Assembly (NCBI RefSeq): GCF_917563915.1 | Contig: NZ_CAKJTI010000001.1 | Span: forward strand, 350,135-414,134 | Direction of reading: 5' to 3' | Length of the DNA: 64,000 bases | DNA from: Bacillus rhizoplanae | GTDB lineage: Bacteria > Bacillota > Bacilli > Bacillales > Bacillaceae_G | Shown here: positions 40,243-48,713 of the stretch, piece after piece | How positions within the stretch are numbered: position 1 is the stretch's first letter | How the letters are laid out: each line of letters opens with the position of its first letter | Translations under genes and position numbers: made by a program | Notes under the pieces: model-generated | What the model saw: the letters and a program-made list of their open reading frames with translations, nothing else | The model's database searches: none | What the model was told of the DNA's origin: nothing

Positions 40243-42012
40243 ATGGGAGATTTATTATTGATGATGATTGAACGCGTTGGTTTAATTGTCATTTTAGGAT
40301 TTTTACTTTCACATATTAAGGCGTTCCGTTGGCTGCTGCATAAGCAAGATGGCTATAAAGGTAGCTTTATGTTAATTGGCATATTTTCATTATTTACAAT
40401 TGTAAGCAACTACACAGGGATTGAGATTTCTGGTAATACGATTATGAATGATAACTGGCTGCGGGGCGTCTCTTCTTCTAGTACGATTGCGAATACGCGT
40501 ATTATGGGAATTGGGATTAGCGGGTTACTTGGAGGTCCAATTGTTGGAATAGGAGTAGGATTTATAGCTGGCATTCATCGTTATGTGCTAGGGGGAACGA
40601 CTGCATTAAGCTGTGCAATCTCTTCTATTTTAGCTGGGATTGTGACAGGTTATATTGGCTATTTATATCAAAAACGGAATCGCGTTGTGACCCCTAAGTT
40701 TTCTGCAGTGCTTAGCATCTGTATGGTATCGCTGGAAATGATTATGATTCTTTTCATAGTCGATGACGGCTGGAGTATTGTGAAAACAATTGCACTCCCA
40801 ATGATTATCGTAAATGGTTTTGGAAGTTTTATTCTATTGTCAATGATTCAGTCCATTTTACGACAAGAAGAACATGCGAAGGCATTACAAACGCATAAAG
40901 TATTGCGCATTGCTGATAAAACGCTTCCGTATTTCCGCCAAGGATTAACGGAAGAATCATGTACGCATGTGGCACAAATTATCCACCGCTTTACAGGAAC
41001 AGATGCAGTATCTTTAACAGATACAGAAAAAATATTAGCACATGTTGGATTAGGATCTGATCATCATATTCCTTCTCATAGCTTAATTACTGAATTGTCA
41101 AAAGAGGTGTTAAAGACCGGGAAAATTATGAAAGCAAAGTCGCGCGAAGAGATTAATTGTCAGCATGAAGGGTGTTTATTACAAGCGGCAATCGTGATTC
41201 CGCTCACATCTCGTGGAAAGACCATCGGTACGTTAAAGCTTTATTTTAAAAATCCCAATTCATTAAGCCCCGTAGAGGAAGAGCTGGCAGAAGGATTAGC
41301 AAAAATCTTTTCAACGCAGCTTGAGCTTGGAGAAGCAGAACTGCAAAGTAAATTGTTGCAAGATGCGGAAATAAAGGCGCTGCAAGCACAAATTAACCCT
41401 CATTTTCTTTTTAATGCGATTAATACAGTCTCTGCTTTATGTCGCACAGATGTAGAGAAAGCAAGGAAATTATTGTTACAGCTAAGCGTGTATTTTCGCT
41501 GCAATTTACAAGGTGCAAGGCAGCTTCTCATTCCGTTAGAACAAGAATTGAATCATGTGCATGCGTATTTGTCGTTAGAACAAGCAAGATTTCCGAACAA
41601 ATATGAGGTAAAAATGTACATTGAAGACGAGCTGCATAATATTTTGCTTCCACCGTTTGTGTTGCAACTATTAGTGGAAAATGCTCTTCGTCATGCATTT
41701 CCTAAAAAACAGCCTCTATGCCAAGTTGAAATTCATGTTTATGCCAAGAAAAACAGCGTGCATTTCAAAGTAAAAGATAACGGTCAAGGGATTGAGCCGG
41801 AGCGATTAGAGCGGTTAGGAAAAGCAATTGTATCGTCAAAAAAAGGGACGGGAACAGCATTATATAATATTAATGAACGGTTAATGGGGCTGTTTGGAAA
41901 AGGTACAACGCTTCATATCGTCAGTGAACTGGAAACAGGGACGGAGATTTCCTTCACGATTCCAATTCAAAGAAAAGGAGGCAGCGATATTGAAAATATT
42001 AGTAGTCGATGA
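40243..42012 (+). CDS. LytS/YpdA-type sensor histidine kinase
   Basis: This 589-residue membrane sensor has an N-terminal 5TM-LytS domain (about residues 1-205) and a GAF-like domain (about 215-370). The His_kinase domain has phospho-acceptor QINPHFLFNAINT, and the HATPase domain has LVENALRHAF and DNGQGIEP. The ATG at 40243 is chosen from family start points (MMIERVGLI); an ATG at 40225 is also possible. Its stop overlaps the next gene by 23 bases. Because the neighbour is a YhjX-like transporter, not lrgAB, it more likely plays the YpdA role (sensing pyruvate or a related acid). This is inference from context. Confidence 0.87.
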   Translation: MGDLLLMMIERVGLIVILGFLLSHIKAFRWLLHKQDGYKGSFMLIGIFSLFTIVSNYTGIEISGNTIMNDNWLRGVSSSSTIANTRIMGIGISGLLGGPIVGIGVGFIAGIHRYVLGGTTALSCAISSILAGIVTGYIGYLYQKRNRVVTPKFSAVLSICMVSLEMIMILFIVDDGWSIVKTIALPMIIVNGFGSFILLSMIQSILRQEEHAKALQTHKVLRIADKTLPYFRQGLTEESCTHVAQIIHRFTGTDAVSLTDTEKILAHVGLGSDHHIPSHSLITELSKEVLKTGKIMKAKSREEINCQHEGCLLQAAIVIPLTSRGKTIGTLKLYFKNPNSLSPVEEELAEGLAKIFSTQLELGEAELQSKLLQDAEIKALQAQINPHFLFNAINTVSALCRTDVEKARKLLLQLSVYFRCNLQGARQLLIPLEQELNHVHAYLSLEQARFPNKYEVKMYIEDELHNILLPPFVLQLLVENALRHAFPKKQPLCQVEIHVYAKKNSVHFKVKDNGQGIEPERLERLGKAIVSSKKGTGTALYNINERLMGLFGKGTTLHIVSELETGTEISFTIPIQRKGGSDIENISSR

Positions 42013-42727
42013 TGAAATGTTGGCGCGTGACGAATTAAAATATTTATTATATCGAACGAAAGAGGTCGATATTATTGATGAGGCAGACAGTGTAGAAGAA
42101 GCGTTAGAGAAGTTGATAGAAAGTAAACCGGATCTTGTTTTTTTAGATATTCAGCTGTCGGATGATAATGGATTTGAGATTGCTAATATACTAAAGAAGA
42201 TGAAAAATCCACCTGCTATTGTATTTGCAACGGCCTATGATCAATATGCCATTCAGGCATTTGAAGTAGATGCTTTAGATTATATTTTAAAGCCGTTTGA
42301 CGAAGAGCGCATTGTCCAAGCGATTAAGAAATTTAAAAAACGAAAACAGCATGAAATGGAGGAGAAGCAAGAAGTACATGCGTCAGATGTATCTAGCAGA
42401 ATGAAAAAATTAGCGCTGCCGATTGATGAATCGATTGTATTAGTGAATATAGAAGATATCGTATATGCTGGAGTGTTAGATGGAAAAGTAATTGTGAAAA
42501 CGATTTGTGATACGTATGTGACGTACGATACGCTTGCCATATTAGAAAAGAAATTGCCACAAATGAATTTTCTGCGTGTGCATCGCAGTTTTATCGTAAA
42601 TGTAAATCATATTTCTGAAATCCAGCCGTGGTTTAACTCTACGTATAATTTAATTATGAAAGAGGATTCAAAAGTACCTGTAAGCCGTACCTATGCAAAA
42701 GAATTAAAGAAGCTGCTTCGTATTTAA
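41990..42727 (+). CDS. LytTR-family response regulator
   Basis: This 245-residue regulator has a receiver domain (KILVVDDEMLARDE, phospho-Asp in LVFLDIQLSDDNG, Lys in ALDYILKPF) and a LytTR DNA-binding domain (about residues 145-243). The start is TTG at 41990, placed by AGGAGG 8 bases upstream, inside the end of the kinase gene. The expected target is the transporter gene just downstream. Confidence 0.88.
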   Translation: MKILVVDDEMLARDELKYLLYRTKEVDIIDEADSVEEALEKLIESKPDLVFLDIQLSDDNGFEIANILKKMKNPPAIVFATAYDQYAIQAFEVDALDYILKPFDEERIVQAIKKFKKRKQHEMEEKQEVHASDVSSRMKKLALPIDESIVLVNIEDIVYAGVLDGKVIVKTICDTYVTYDTLAILEKKLPQMNFLRVHRSFIVNVNHISEIQPWFNSTYNLIMKEDSKVPVSRTYAKELKKLLRI

Positions 42728-42740
42728 CAAGCAGCTTTTT
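42710..42740 (+). terminator. Terminator overlapping the end of the regulator gene
   Basis: AAGCTGCTT inside the last codons pairs with AAGCAGCTT after the stop, followed by TTTTT. Confidence 0.8.
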
Positions 42741-42830
42741 GCATTTCATTCTTCTTTTTCTGTAACTGATTTCATATATTTGACGCTCTGTGTTGTAAGT
42801 GCTTACGGAATCGTTTACATCCTATACAAT
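42740..42830 (+). promoter_or_regulatory. Control region of the YhjX-like transporter
   Basis: TGCATTTCAT (42740-42749) matches nine of ten bases of GGCATTTCAT, the repeat bound by E. coli YpdB at yhjX. A weaker CTGATTTCAT lies at 42766-42775. TGTAAGTGCTTACG (42794-42807) is a palindromic cre-like box with two differences from the CcpA consensus. It overlaps the -35 (TTACGG, 42803) of a promoter with -10 TACAAT (42825). The spacing of the two T-rich repeats (26 bases) is not the E. coli spacing. Confidence 0.5.
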
Positions 42831-42864
42831 AAAGGCATCAAATCGAAAGAGGTGGAAGGATGAT

Positions 42865-44067
42865 ATGAAACAATCATCTGTTAATCCATGGCTTGTTGTC
42901 CTCGGTACAGTCATTGTACAAATGGGACTTGGAACGATATATACATGGAGTTTATTCAATCAACCTTTAGTGAGTAAATACGGCTGGAGTCTTAACGCTG
43001 TTGCTATAACTTTCTCAATCACTAGCTTTTCTTTAGCATTTTCAACTTTGTTTGCGGGTAAATTACAAGAGAAATTGGGACTTCGTAAACTTATTATGAT
43101 TTCCGGAGTAGCCTTAGGAATTGGCTTGATGCTTAGTTCGCAAGTTTCCTCATTAGTAATGCTTTATGTACTAGCAGGAGTTGTTGTAGGTTACGCAGAT
43201 GGTACAGCCTATATTACTTCACTATCCAATTTACTAAAGTGGTTTCCAGAGCGTAAAGGTTTAATTGCTGGTATATCTGTCTCCGCATATGGCACAGGTA
43301 GCCTAATTTTTAAATACATTAACGCAAAGTTCATTGATTCAGTTGGTGTATCACAAGCGTTTTTATATTGGGGCCTAATTGTTACAGTTATGATAGTGGT
43401 AGGCGCTTGTCTTATCCATCAAGCCGCTGAACAAGATACAGTTCATGAAACAAAAAGTCGTGACTATACAACAAGAGAAATGCTAGGTACAAAACAAGTT
43501 TATCTGTTATTTATTATGTTATTTACATCATGTATGAGTGGCTTATACTTAATTGGCATGGTAAAGGATATTGGTGTTCAACTCGTAGGGCTTAGCGCAG
43601 CAACAGCAGCTAATGCTGTCGCTATAGTTGCGATCTTTAATACGGTTGGCCGAATCATTTTGGGACCGTTATCAGATAAAATCGGCCGTTTGAAAATTGT
43701 TACTGCAACGTTTGTCGTTATAGCTACGTCTGTCTTTGTACTTAGTTTTGTGGATTTAAATTATGGCATTTATTTAGCCTGTGTAGCAAGTGTTGCTTTT
43801 TGTTTTGGTGGAAATATCACTATTTTTCCAGCCATTGTTGGTGATTTCTTCGGTCTAAAAAATCATAGTAAAAACTACGGAATCGTGTATCAAGGCTTTG
43901 GTTTGGGAGCACTCGCAGGTTCCTTTATCGGTGTAATTCTAGGTGGATTTAAACCAACTTTTATGGTGATTGGCGTACTGTGTGTCGTGTCATTTATCAT
44001 CGCTATTTTCATTCAACCACCTAATCAGCAAAAAGAAAAACAAGAAAATTATCGCAGCGTAGCGTGA
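42865..44067 (+). CDS. MFS transporter of the OFA family, YhjX-like
   Basis: This 400-residue protein has twelve predicted membrane segments. It shares long stretches with E. coli YhjX, such as GTIYTWSLFN, SLAFSTLFAGKLQE, KWFPERKGLI and MSGLYLIGMVKDI. YhjX is induced by the YpdA/YpdB system in response to pyruvate. The neighbouring LytS/LytTR pair makes the same logic likely here. Candidate substrates are pyruvate, oxalate or formate; the sequence does not decide. The ATG at 42865 follows GAGGTGGAAGGATG. Confidence 0.85.
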   Translation: MKQSSVNPWLVVLGTVIVQMGLGTIYTWSLFNQPLVSKYGWSLNAVAITFSITSFSLAFSTLFAGKLQEKLGLRKLIMISGVALGIGLMLSSQVSSLVMLYVLAGVVVGYADGTAYITSLSNLLKWFPERKGLIAGISVSAYGTGSLIFKYINAKFIDSVGVSQAFLYWGLIVTVMIVVGACLIHQAAEQDTVHETKSRDYTTREMLGTKQVYLLFIMLFTSCMSGLYLIGMVKDIGVQLVGLSAATAANAVAIVAIFNTVGRIILGPLSDKIGRLKIVTATFVVIATSVFVLSFVDLNYGIYLACVASVAFCFGGNITIFPAIVGDFFGLKNHSKNYGIVYQGFGLGALAGSFIGVILGGFKPTFMVIGVLCVVSFIIAIFIQPPNQQKEKQENYRSVA

Positions 44068-44096
44068 GCATTTTAAATTTTTATTACATTCTAAAA

Positions 44097-44389
44097 GTAA
44101 ACGTAAAGTAACTCCAAAATATACAATAAAAGTTGATTTTGGAGTTACTTTTTTTCGGCACTCCGCATCTAGACGGTAAATCCGTTGACCATGGCAAGAC
44201 TTTATCAATTTCTTCTTTATTGTTTAAATCGATATTGGAGAGTGTTTCAAACAAATAAAGAAGATAATGATAGGGACTTAAATTGTTCTCTTTTGAGGTT
44301 TCAACCAGAAGGTTTTGGACAGACTTATCCCTATGACCGTGTTTCTTCTTACGACAATAGGTAATCATTTCAACAGCTGGAGGCTGCAA
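44097..44389 (-). pseudogene. IS66-family transposase remnant (copy 2), internally deleted
   Basis: The minus-strand frame joins a piece that resembles the IS66 TnpC segment after the zinc-finger region (ITYCRKKKHGHRD) directly to the C-terminal end (SKENNLSPYHYLLYLFETLSNIDLNN, VLPWSTDLPSRC). The middle, with the DDE catalytic core, is missing. At 44105-44151 the remnant ends in a long hairpin (AAAGTAACTCCAAAAT with ATTTTGGAGTTACTTT). That hairpin also serves as a terminator after the transporter gene. Confidence 0.8.
44105..44158 (+). terminator. Hairpin terminator shared by the transporter gene and the IS66 end
   Basis: There are 16-base complementary arms with a 15-base loop, followed by TTTTTTT on the plus strand. 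The same hairpin in the other orientation occurs at 60698-60740 next to IS66 copy 3. Confidence 0.8.
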
Positions 44390-44517
44390 AGTTAATTATC
44401 CGAAAGATCAGCGGCAGATAGTGCAATTATGCTTGTCAATGCATGGCTTCGTGATTAAACGAATATATCCAAAAAAGTCAGAGCATTAAGTGCTGTGACT
44501 TTTTTATAATTTTTATA

Positions 44518-44709
44518 TTGTATATTTTTGGAGTAAACGCTATAATGATAGTGTTAAAGATGGAATCGTGATATGACCTGTTATGAATCTATCATTTTAT
44601 TTACAAATAAATGGATTGGTATTTTAGCAAGATGTGCTAATGAACTACTCCACCATGATGATAGCGTACCTATTAATTCGGTGCGTATATTTTCGTGGTG
44701 GAGTTTTTT
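44518..44709 (+). promoter_or_regulatory. Promoter and terminator-type leader RNA of the formate dehydrogenase gene
   Basis: The promoter is TTGTAT (44518-44523), 17 bases, TATAAT (44541-44546). The leader contains TGGAAT (44561), then TTACAAAT and TGGATTGGTAT. A 6-bp hairpin follows (TTAGCA, 44624-44629, with TGCTAA, 44635-44640). A terminator comes next, ACTCCACCA (44647-44655) with TGGTGGAGT (44696-44704), then seven T residues. TGGA segments upstream can pair with TCCA inside the terminator's left arm and so compete with it. The leader at 55854-56051 has the same parts. This predicts control by premature termination; the signal is unknown. Confidence 0.65.
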
Positions 44710-44733
44710 TATTCTCAAAAAGGGGGAAAGACC

Positions 44734-47673
44734 ATGAACGACAGCATGGTTCATATTACAATTGACGGCAAAGAATATAGTGCTGAGCCCGGTTCAACTA
44801 TATTGGATATCATTAATCAAAACGGGATTGAACATCCACAAATCTGTCACGTGCCTGAAGTGGATCCTATCCAAACGTGTGATACTTGTATTGTAGAAAT
44901 TGATGGAAAACTTGTGCGATCCTGCTCAACAGTAGCAACGAACGGTATGAATATTGAGTTGTCCTCTATTAGTGCGAAGGCAGCACAAACTGAGGCGATG
45001 GACCGCTTATTGGAAAACCATTTACTTTATTGTACGGTCTGTGACAACAATAATGGGAACTGTAAATTGCATAATACGGCAGAATTAATGGAAATTGAGC
45101 ATCAAAAATATCCTTACAAACCAAAAGTAGATGTGAGTGAGGTTGACATGTCACATCCATTTTATCGCTATGACCCTAATCAGTGTATCGCGTGTGGTCA
45201 ATGTGTAGAGGTTTGTCAAAACTTGCAAGTAAATGAAACGTTATCTATTGATTGGGAGGCAGAGCGTCCTCGTGTTATTTGGGATGATGGAGCGGCTATT
45301 AATGATTCTTCATGTGTAAGCTGCGGTCAATGTGTAACTATTTGTCCTTGTAATGCTTTGATGGAAAAATCGATGCTTGGTGAAGCTGGATTTATGACTG
45401 GGCTGAAGCCGGACATTCTTGAGCCGATGGTTGATCTTATAAAAGAAGTTGAACCTGGATACAGCGGTATTTTCGCTATATCAGAAGTAGAAGCTGCCAT
45501 GCGCGAAACTCGTACAAAGAAGACGAAAACAGTATGTACGTTTTGTGGTGTAGGATGCTCATTTGAAGTGTGGACGAAGGGACGTAAAATTCTTAAAGTA
45601 CAACCAACTTCTGAGGCACCAGTTAATGCAATTTCTACTTGCGTAAAAGGGAAATTTGGTTGGGATTTCGTAAATTCTGAAGAACGACTCACTAAGCCTT
45701 TAATTCGTAAACATGGAACATTTGTTGAATCAACTTGGGAAGAAGCGCTTGATTTAGTGGCAAATAAATTAGGATCCATTAAAGAACAATACGGTAAAGG
45801 ATCTGTAGGCTTTATTTCTTCTTCTAAAATTACGAATGAAGACAACTATGTCATTCAAAAATTAGCTCGACAAGTGTTTGAAACAAACAATGTTGATAAC
45901 TGCTCTCGTTATTGTCAATCACCAGCAACAGATGGATTGTTCCGTACAATTGGTATGGGCGGAGATGCGGGAACGATTAAAGATATTGCGCAATCAGGTC
46001 TTGTTATTATCGTTGGTTGTAACCCAACAGAAGGTCACCCGGTATTAGCGACTCGTGTGAAACGTGCGCATAAACTTCACGGTCAAAAATTAATTGTTGC
46101 AGATCTTCGTAAAACCGAAATGGCAGAGCGTTCAGATATCTTTATTAGTCCAAAGCAAGGAACAGACCAAGTATGGTTAATGGCTGTTACGAAATATATG
46201 ATTGACCAAGGTTGGCATGATCAACAGTTCATCGACGAGAATGTAAACTTCTTTGAAGATTTCAAAGATAGTCTTGCAGAGTATACGCTTGAATATGCAG
46301 AAGAGATTACAGGCATTTCAAAAGAAACTCTCGTTCAAATGGCCGAAATGATTCGTGATGCAGATGGTACTTGTATTCTTTGGGGAATGGGGGTAACTCA
46401 AAATACGGGTGGTTCAGATACTTCCGCTGCGATTTCAAATTTACTTCTTGCAACAGGAAATTATCGTCGCCCAGGTGCTGGTGCATATCCGCTTCGAGGT
46501 CATAACAACGTACAAGGTGCTTGTGATATGGGAACTCTCCCAGGCTGGCTTCCAGGATATCAGCACGTTACCGACGATGTAGAACGTGCGAAATTTGAAC
46601 AAGCTTACGGGGTGAAAATTGATAACAAACCAGGTCTTAACAACATTCAAATGCTTCACGCAATTGAAGAAGGAAAAATGAAAGCAATGTATCTTGTTGG
46701 AGAGGATATGGCTCTTGTAGACTCTAACGCAAATCATGTACATGAAGTTCTATCAAGCCTTGATTTCTTTGTCGTTCAAGATGTATTCCTTTCTAAAACT
46801 GCTCAATATGCCGATGTAGTGTTACCAGCGGCGCCATCTCTTGAAAAAGAAGGTACTTTTACAAATACAGAACGTCGTGTACAAAGACTATATCAAGTAC
46901 TTCCTACGCTCGGAGATGCGAAACCAGACTGGTGGATCGTACAAGCGATTGCAAATAAATTAGGTGCAAACTGGAACTATAGTCATCCAAGTGAAATCTT
47001 TGCTGAAATGGCAAGTTTATCGCCACTTTTCGCAAAAGCAAACTATGAAGTGCTTAAAGGTTGGAACAGTTTCCATTGGGGAAGCTTTGACGGAACGAAT
47101 ACGCCGCTTCTTTTCCAAGATGGATTTAACTTCCCAGATAAAAAAGCTCGTTTCGCCATAGCTGACTGGGTACGTCCTGCTGAATTCCCAGAGGAATATG
47201 ATCTTCACATTAATAATGGTCGTATGCTTGAACATTTCCATGAAGGTAACATGACAAATAAATCAACTGGTATTCAAGCTAAAGTGCCTGGTGTCTTCGT
47301 TGAAGTTTCTCCAGAACTTGCACAAGAACGTGGAGTTAAAACTGGTTCGTTAGTGCGCCTTGTTTCTCCTTTTGGAGCACTTAAATTACGTGCGCTTGTA
47401 ACGGATCGTGTAAAAGCAAATGAGCTTTATTTACCGATGAACTCGACGGACAAAGAATCGGCGATTAATTTCTTAACTGGTCCTGCGGTCGATCAACGTA
47501 CGAATACACCTGCATATAAACAAACGAAGGTTCGTATGGAAGTGTTACAAGTAGAAGGTGAAAATCCGATGCCAAAAGCGAATCCACGTAACAAAAAGCG
47601 TCACCCTCAAAATGGGATTGAGGTAAATCGTAAGTGGGCTCGTCCAGGATACGTACACTTAACGGATAACTAG
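44734..47673 (+). CDS. Formate dehydrogenase, molybdenum subunit (YrhE/YjgC-like)
   Basis: This is a cytoplasmic enzyme that oxidises formate to CO2. The 979-residue protein begins with a 2Fe-2S ferredoxin domain (Cys at about 38, 49, 52 and 64) and a HLLYCTVCDNNNGNC cluster site. Two 4Fe-4S motifs follow (CIACGQCVEVC near 150, CVSCGQCVTIC near 193). The bis-MGD dehydrogenase domain starts at CTFCGVGC (about 268). The active-site selenocysteine of some relatives is a cysteine here (SRYCQSP, Cys394). There is no signal peptide. The start follows AGGGGGAAAGACC. It forms a unit with the next gene, as in B. subtilis yrhE-yrhD. Confidence 0.92.
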   Translation: MNDSMVHITIDGKEYSAEPGSTILDIINQNGIEHPQICHVPEVDPIQTCDTCIVEIDGKLVRSCSTVATNGMNIELSSISAKAAQTEAMDRLLENHLLYCTVCDNNNGNCKLHNTAELMEIEHQKYPYKPKVDVSEVDMSHPFYRYDPNQCIACGQCVEVCQNLQVNETLSIDWEAERPRVIWDDGAAINDSSCVSCGQCVTICPCNALMEKSMLGEAGFMTGLKPDILEPMVDLIKEVEPGYSGIFAISEVEAAMRETRTKKTKTVCTFCGVGCSFEVWTKGRKILKVQPTSEAPVNAISTCVKGKFGWDFVNSEERLTKPLIRKHGTFVESTWEEALDLVANKLGSIKEQYGKGSVGFISSSKITNEDNYVIQKLARQVFETNNVDNCSRYCQSPATDGLFRTIGMGGDAGTIKDIAQSGLVIIVGCNPTEGHPVLATRVKRAHKLHGQKLIVADLRKTEMAERSDIFISPKQGTDQVWLMAVTKYMIDQGWHDQQFIDENVNFFEDFKDSLAEYTLEYAEEITGISKETLVQMAEMIRDADGTCILWGMGVTQNTGGSDTSAAISNLLLATGNYRRPGAGAYPLRGHNNVQGACDMGTLPGWLPGYQHVTDDVERAKFEQAYGVKIDNKPGLNNIQMLHAIEEGKMKAMYLVGEDMALVDSNANHVHEVLSSLDFFVVQDVFLSKTAQYADVVLPAAPSLEKEGTFTNTERRVQRLYQVLPTLGDAKPDWWIVQAIANKLGANWNYSHPSEIFAEMASLSPLFAKANYEVLKGWNSFHWGSFDGTNTPLLFQDGFNFPDKKARFAIADWVRPAEFPEEYDLHINNGRMLEHFHEGNMTNKSTGIQAKVPGVFVEVSPELAQERGVKTGSLVRLVSPFGALKLRALVTDRVKANELYLPMNSTDKESAINFLTGPAVDQRTNTPAYKQTKVRMEVLQVEGENPMPKANPRNKKRHPQNGIEVNRKWARPGYVHLTDN

Positions 47674-47688
47674 GGAGGAGAAAGGAAT

Positions 47689-48171
47689 ATGGCAGCACCT
47701 ATTAAAGCGATCCAAAAGCAGGAGCTAACTGAGGAAGAACAACGACAACAAAAGCTAGAAGATTTAAAAGCACTTCTAGCTAATAATGAAGAAGCTTTAA
47801 ATCAAATGTTTAATATTGTAGGTGAACTGAATGACATTGGGATGCTAGAAGCTGCAAATTCGATGCTTAAAGCGAAAGAACCAATTGCAAAAATTGTTCT
47901 AGGTCAAGTCACTCGTGAACCAGTTACGAATTTAATTAATAATATGATGGGCGCTGCAGGAGCTTTAACAGAACTTGATCCGGAACTTACTAAAAAACTA
48001 GTAAGTAGTGTATTAACAGGTATGGATGAAGGAAACCAACATCTGCAAAGTAATAAAAAAGTAGGAATACTGGACCTTATGAAAGTGCTTAAGGATCCAG
48101 ATATTAACCGTGCTATCGGATTCGGTCTTCATTTCTTAAAAGGTATGGGTAAAGGGTTAAAAGACGAATAG
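47689..48171 (+). CDS. DUF1641 protein, YrhD/YjgD-like
   Basis: This 160-residue helical protein of the DUF1641 family is found next to formate dehydrogenases in many Firmicutes. It may act as a small companion subunit or electron-transfer partner; the role is not established to my knowledge. The region LTEEEQRQQKLEDL is an acidic N-terminal helix, and NLINNMMGAAGALTELDPE forms the conserved core. It lies 15 bases after the dehydrogenase gene behind GGGAGGAGAAAGG. Confidence 0.85.
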   Translation: MAAPIKAIQKQELTEEEQRQQKLEDLKALLANNEEALNQMFNIVGELNDIGMLEAANSMLKAKEPIAKIVLGQVTREPVTNLINNMMGAAGALTELDPELTKKLVSSVLTGMDEGNQHLQSNKKVGILDLMKVLKDPDINRAIGFGLHFLKGMGKGLKDE

Positions 48172-48224
48172 GTAAGCAACAATAATATTATTTCATACGT
48201 TGTATGCATGTTTGAAATAATTCT

Positions 48225-48290
48225 AAAAGATGAGCCTTTTCGTCTAATTATTTGAGTGGAATAATTTAGACGAGAAGGTCATTTTGTTAA
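48225..48290 (+). terminator. Long imperfect hairpin before the MpsC-like gene
   Basis: TGAGCCTTTTCGTCTAA.. pairs with ..TTTAGACGAGAAGGTCA and is followed by TTTTG. It probably ends the dehydrogenase transcript in part. The next gene starts 63 bases later, with little room for a promoter. Confidence 0.6.
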
Positions 48291-48352
48291 AATGTGTATG
48301 ATGAAGTAGTATTCGAAAAAATATTATTGATTAACTGGGGAGGAATGAGAGA

Positions 48353-48697
48353 ATGTCAAAAATGGTACATGAATTTAATGATATGATACGAAAGCTTCGA
48401 AAGGATTTGTTCGGTAAAGGGCCGGAACGAATTCATACTGTATTTGCTGAGAATATGGCTATTGCCACACTTTATGGAAATTTGACACCTACTGAGAAAT
48501 TCATTTCGGGAACTATGGATGGTGCGGAAATGGTTCATATGGCTAGAACGAAAATGATTCAGGAGGTTTATGCAGTTAATTCTCGTGAACGTTTGGAGGA
48601 ACTTGTTGGGGCGAAATTAGTTCATCTGTTTTCGGATATGAAAGTGGACGAAGATATTGCAGTTTCAGTGTTTGTCTTTGATAAAAATATAACGTGA
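48353..48697 (+). CDS. DUF2294/MpsC-like protein (YrhF-like)
   Basis: This 114-residue protein belongs to the family first called DUF2294 and now linked to MpsC of the membrane potential/bicarbonate system. A related gene (yrhF) lies beside formate dehydrogenase in B. subtilis. Conserved parts are LRKDLFGKGPERI, ENMAIATLYGNLTPTE and VYAVNSRERLEELVG. It has no membrane segment. Its role with formate dehydrogenase, whose product is CO2, is open. The start follows GGGGAGGAATGAGAGA. Confidence 0.82.
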   Translation: MSKMVHEFNDMIRKLRKDLFGKGPERIHTVFAENMAIATLYGNLTPTEKFISGTMDGAEMVHMARTKMIQEVYAVNSRERLEELVGAKLVHLFSDMKVDEDIAVSVFVFDKNIT

Positions 48698-48713
48698 GAG
48701 AAGGATACTGATC

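Noticed and set aside
44518-44709. Moco riboswitch upstream of formate dehydrogenase
   Set aside because: The leader is short and lacks the long multi-stem core of the known Moco RNA; only the gene context fits.
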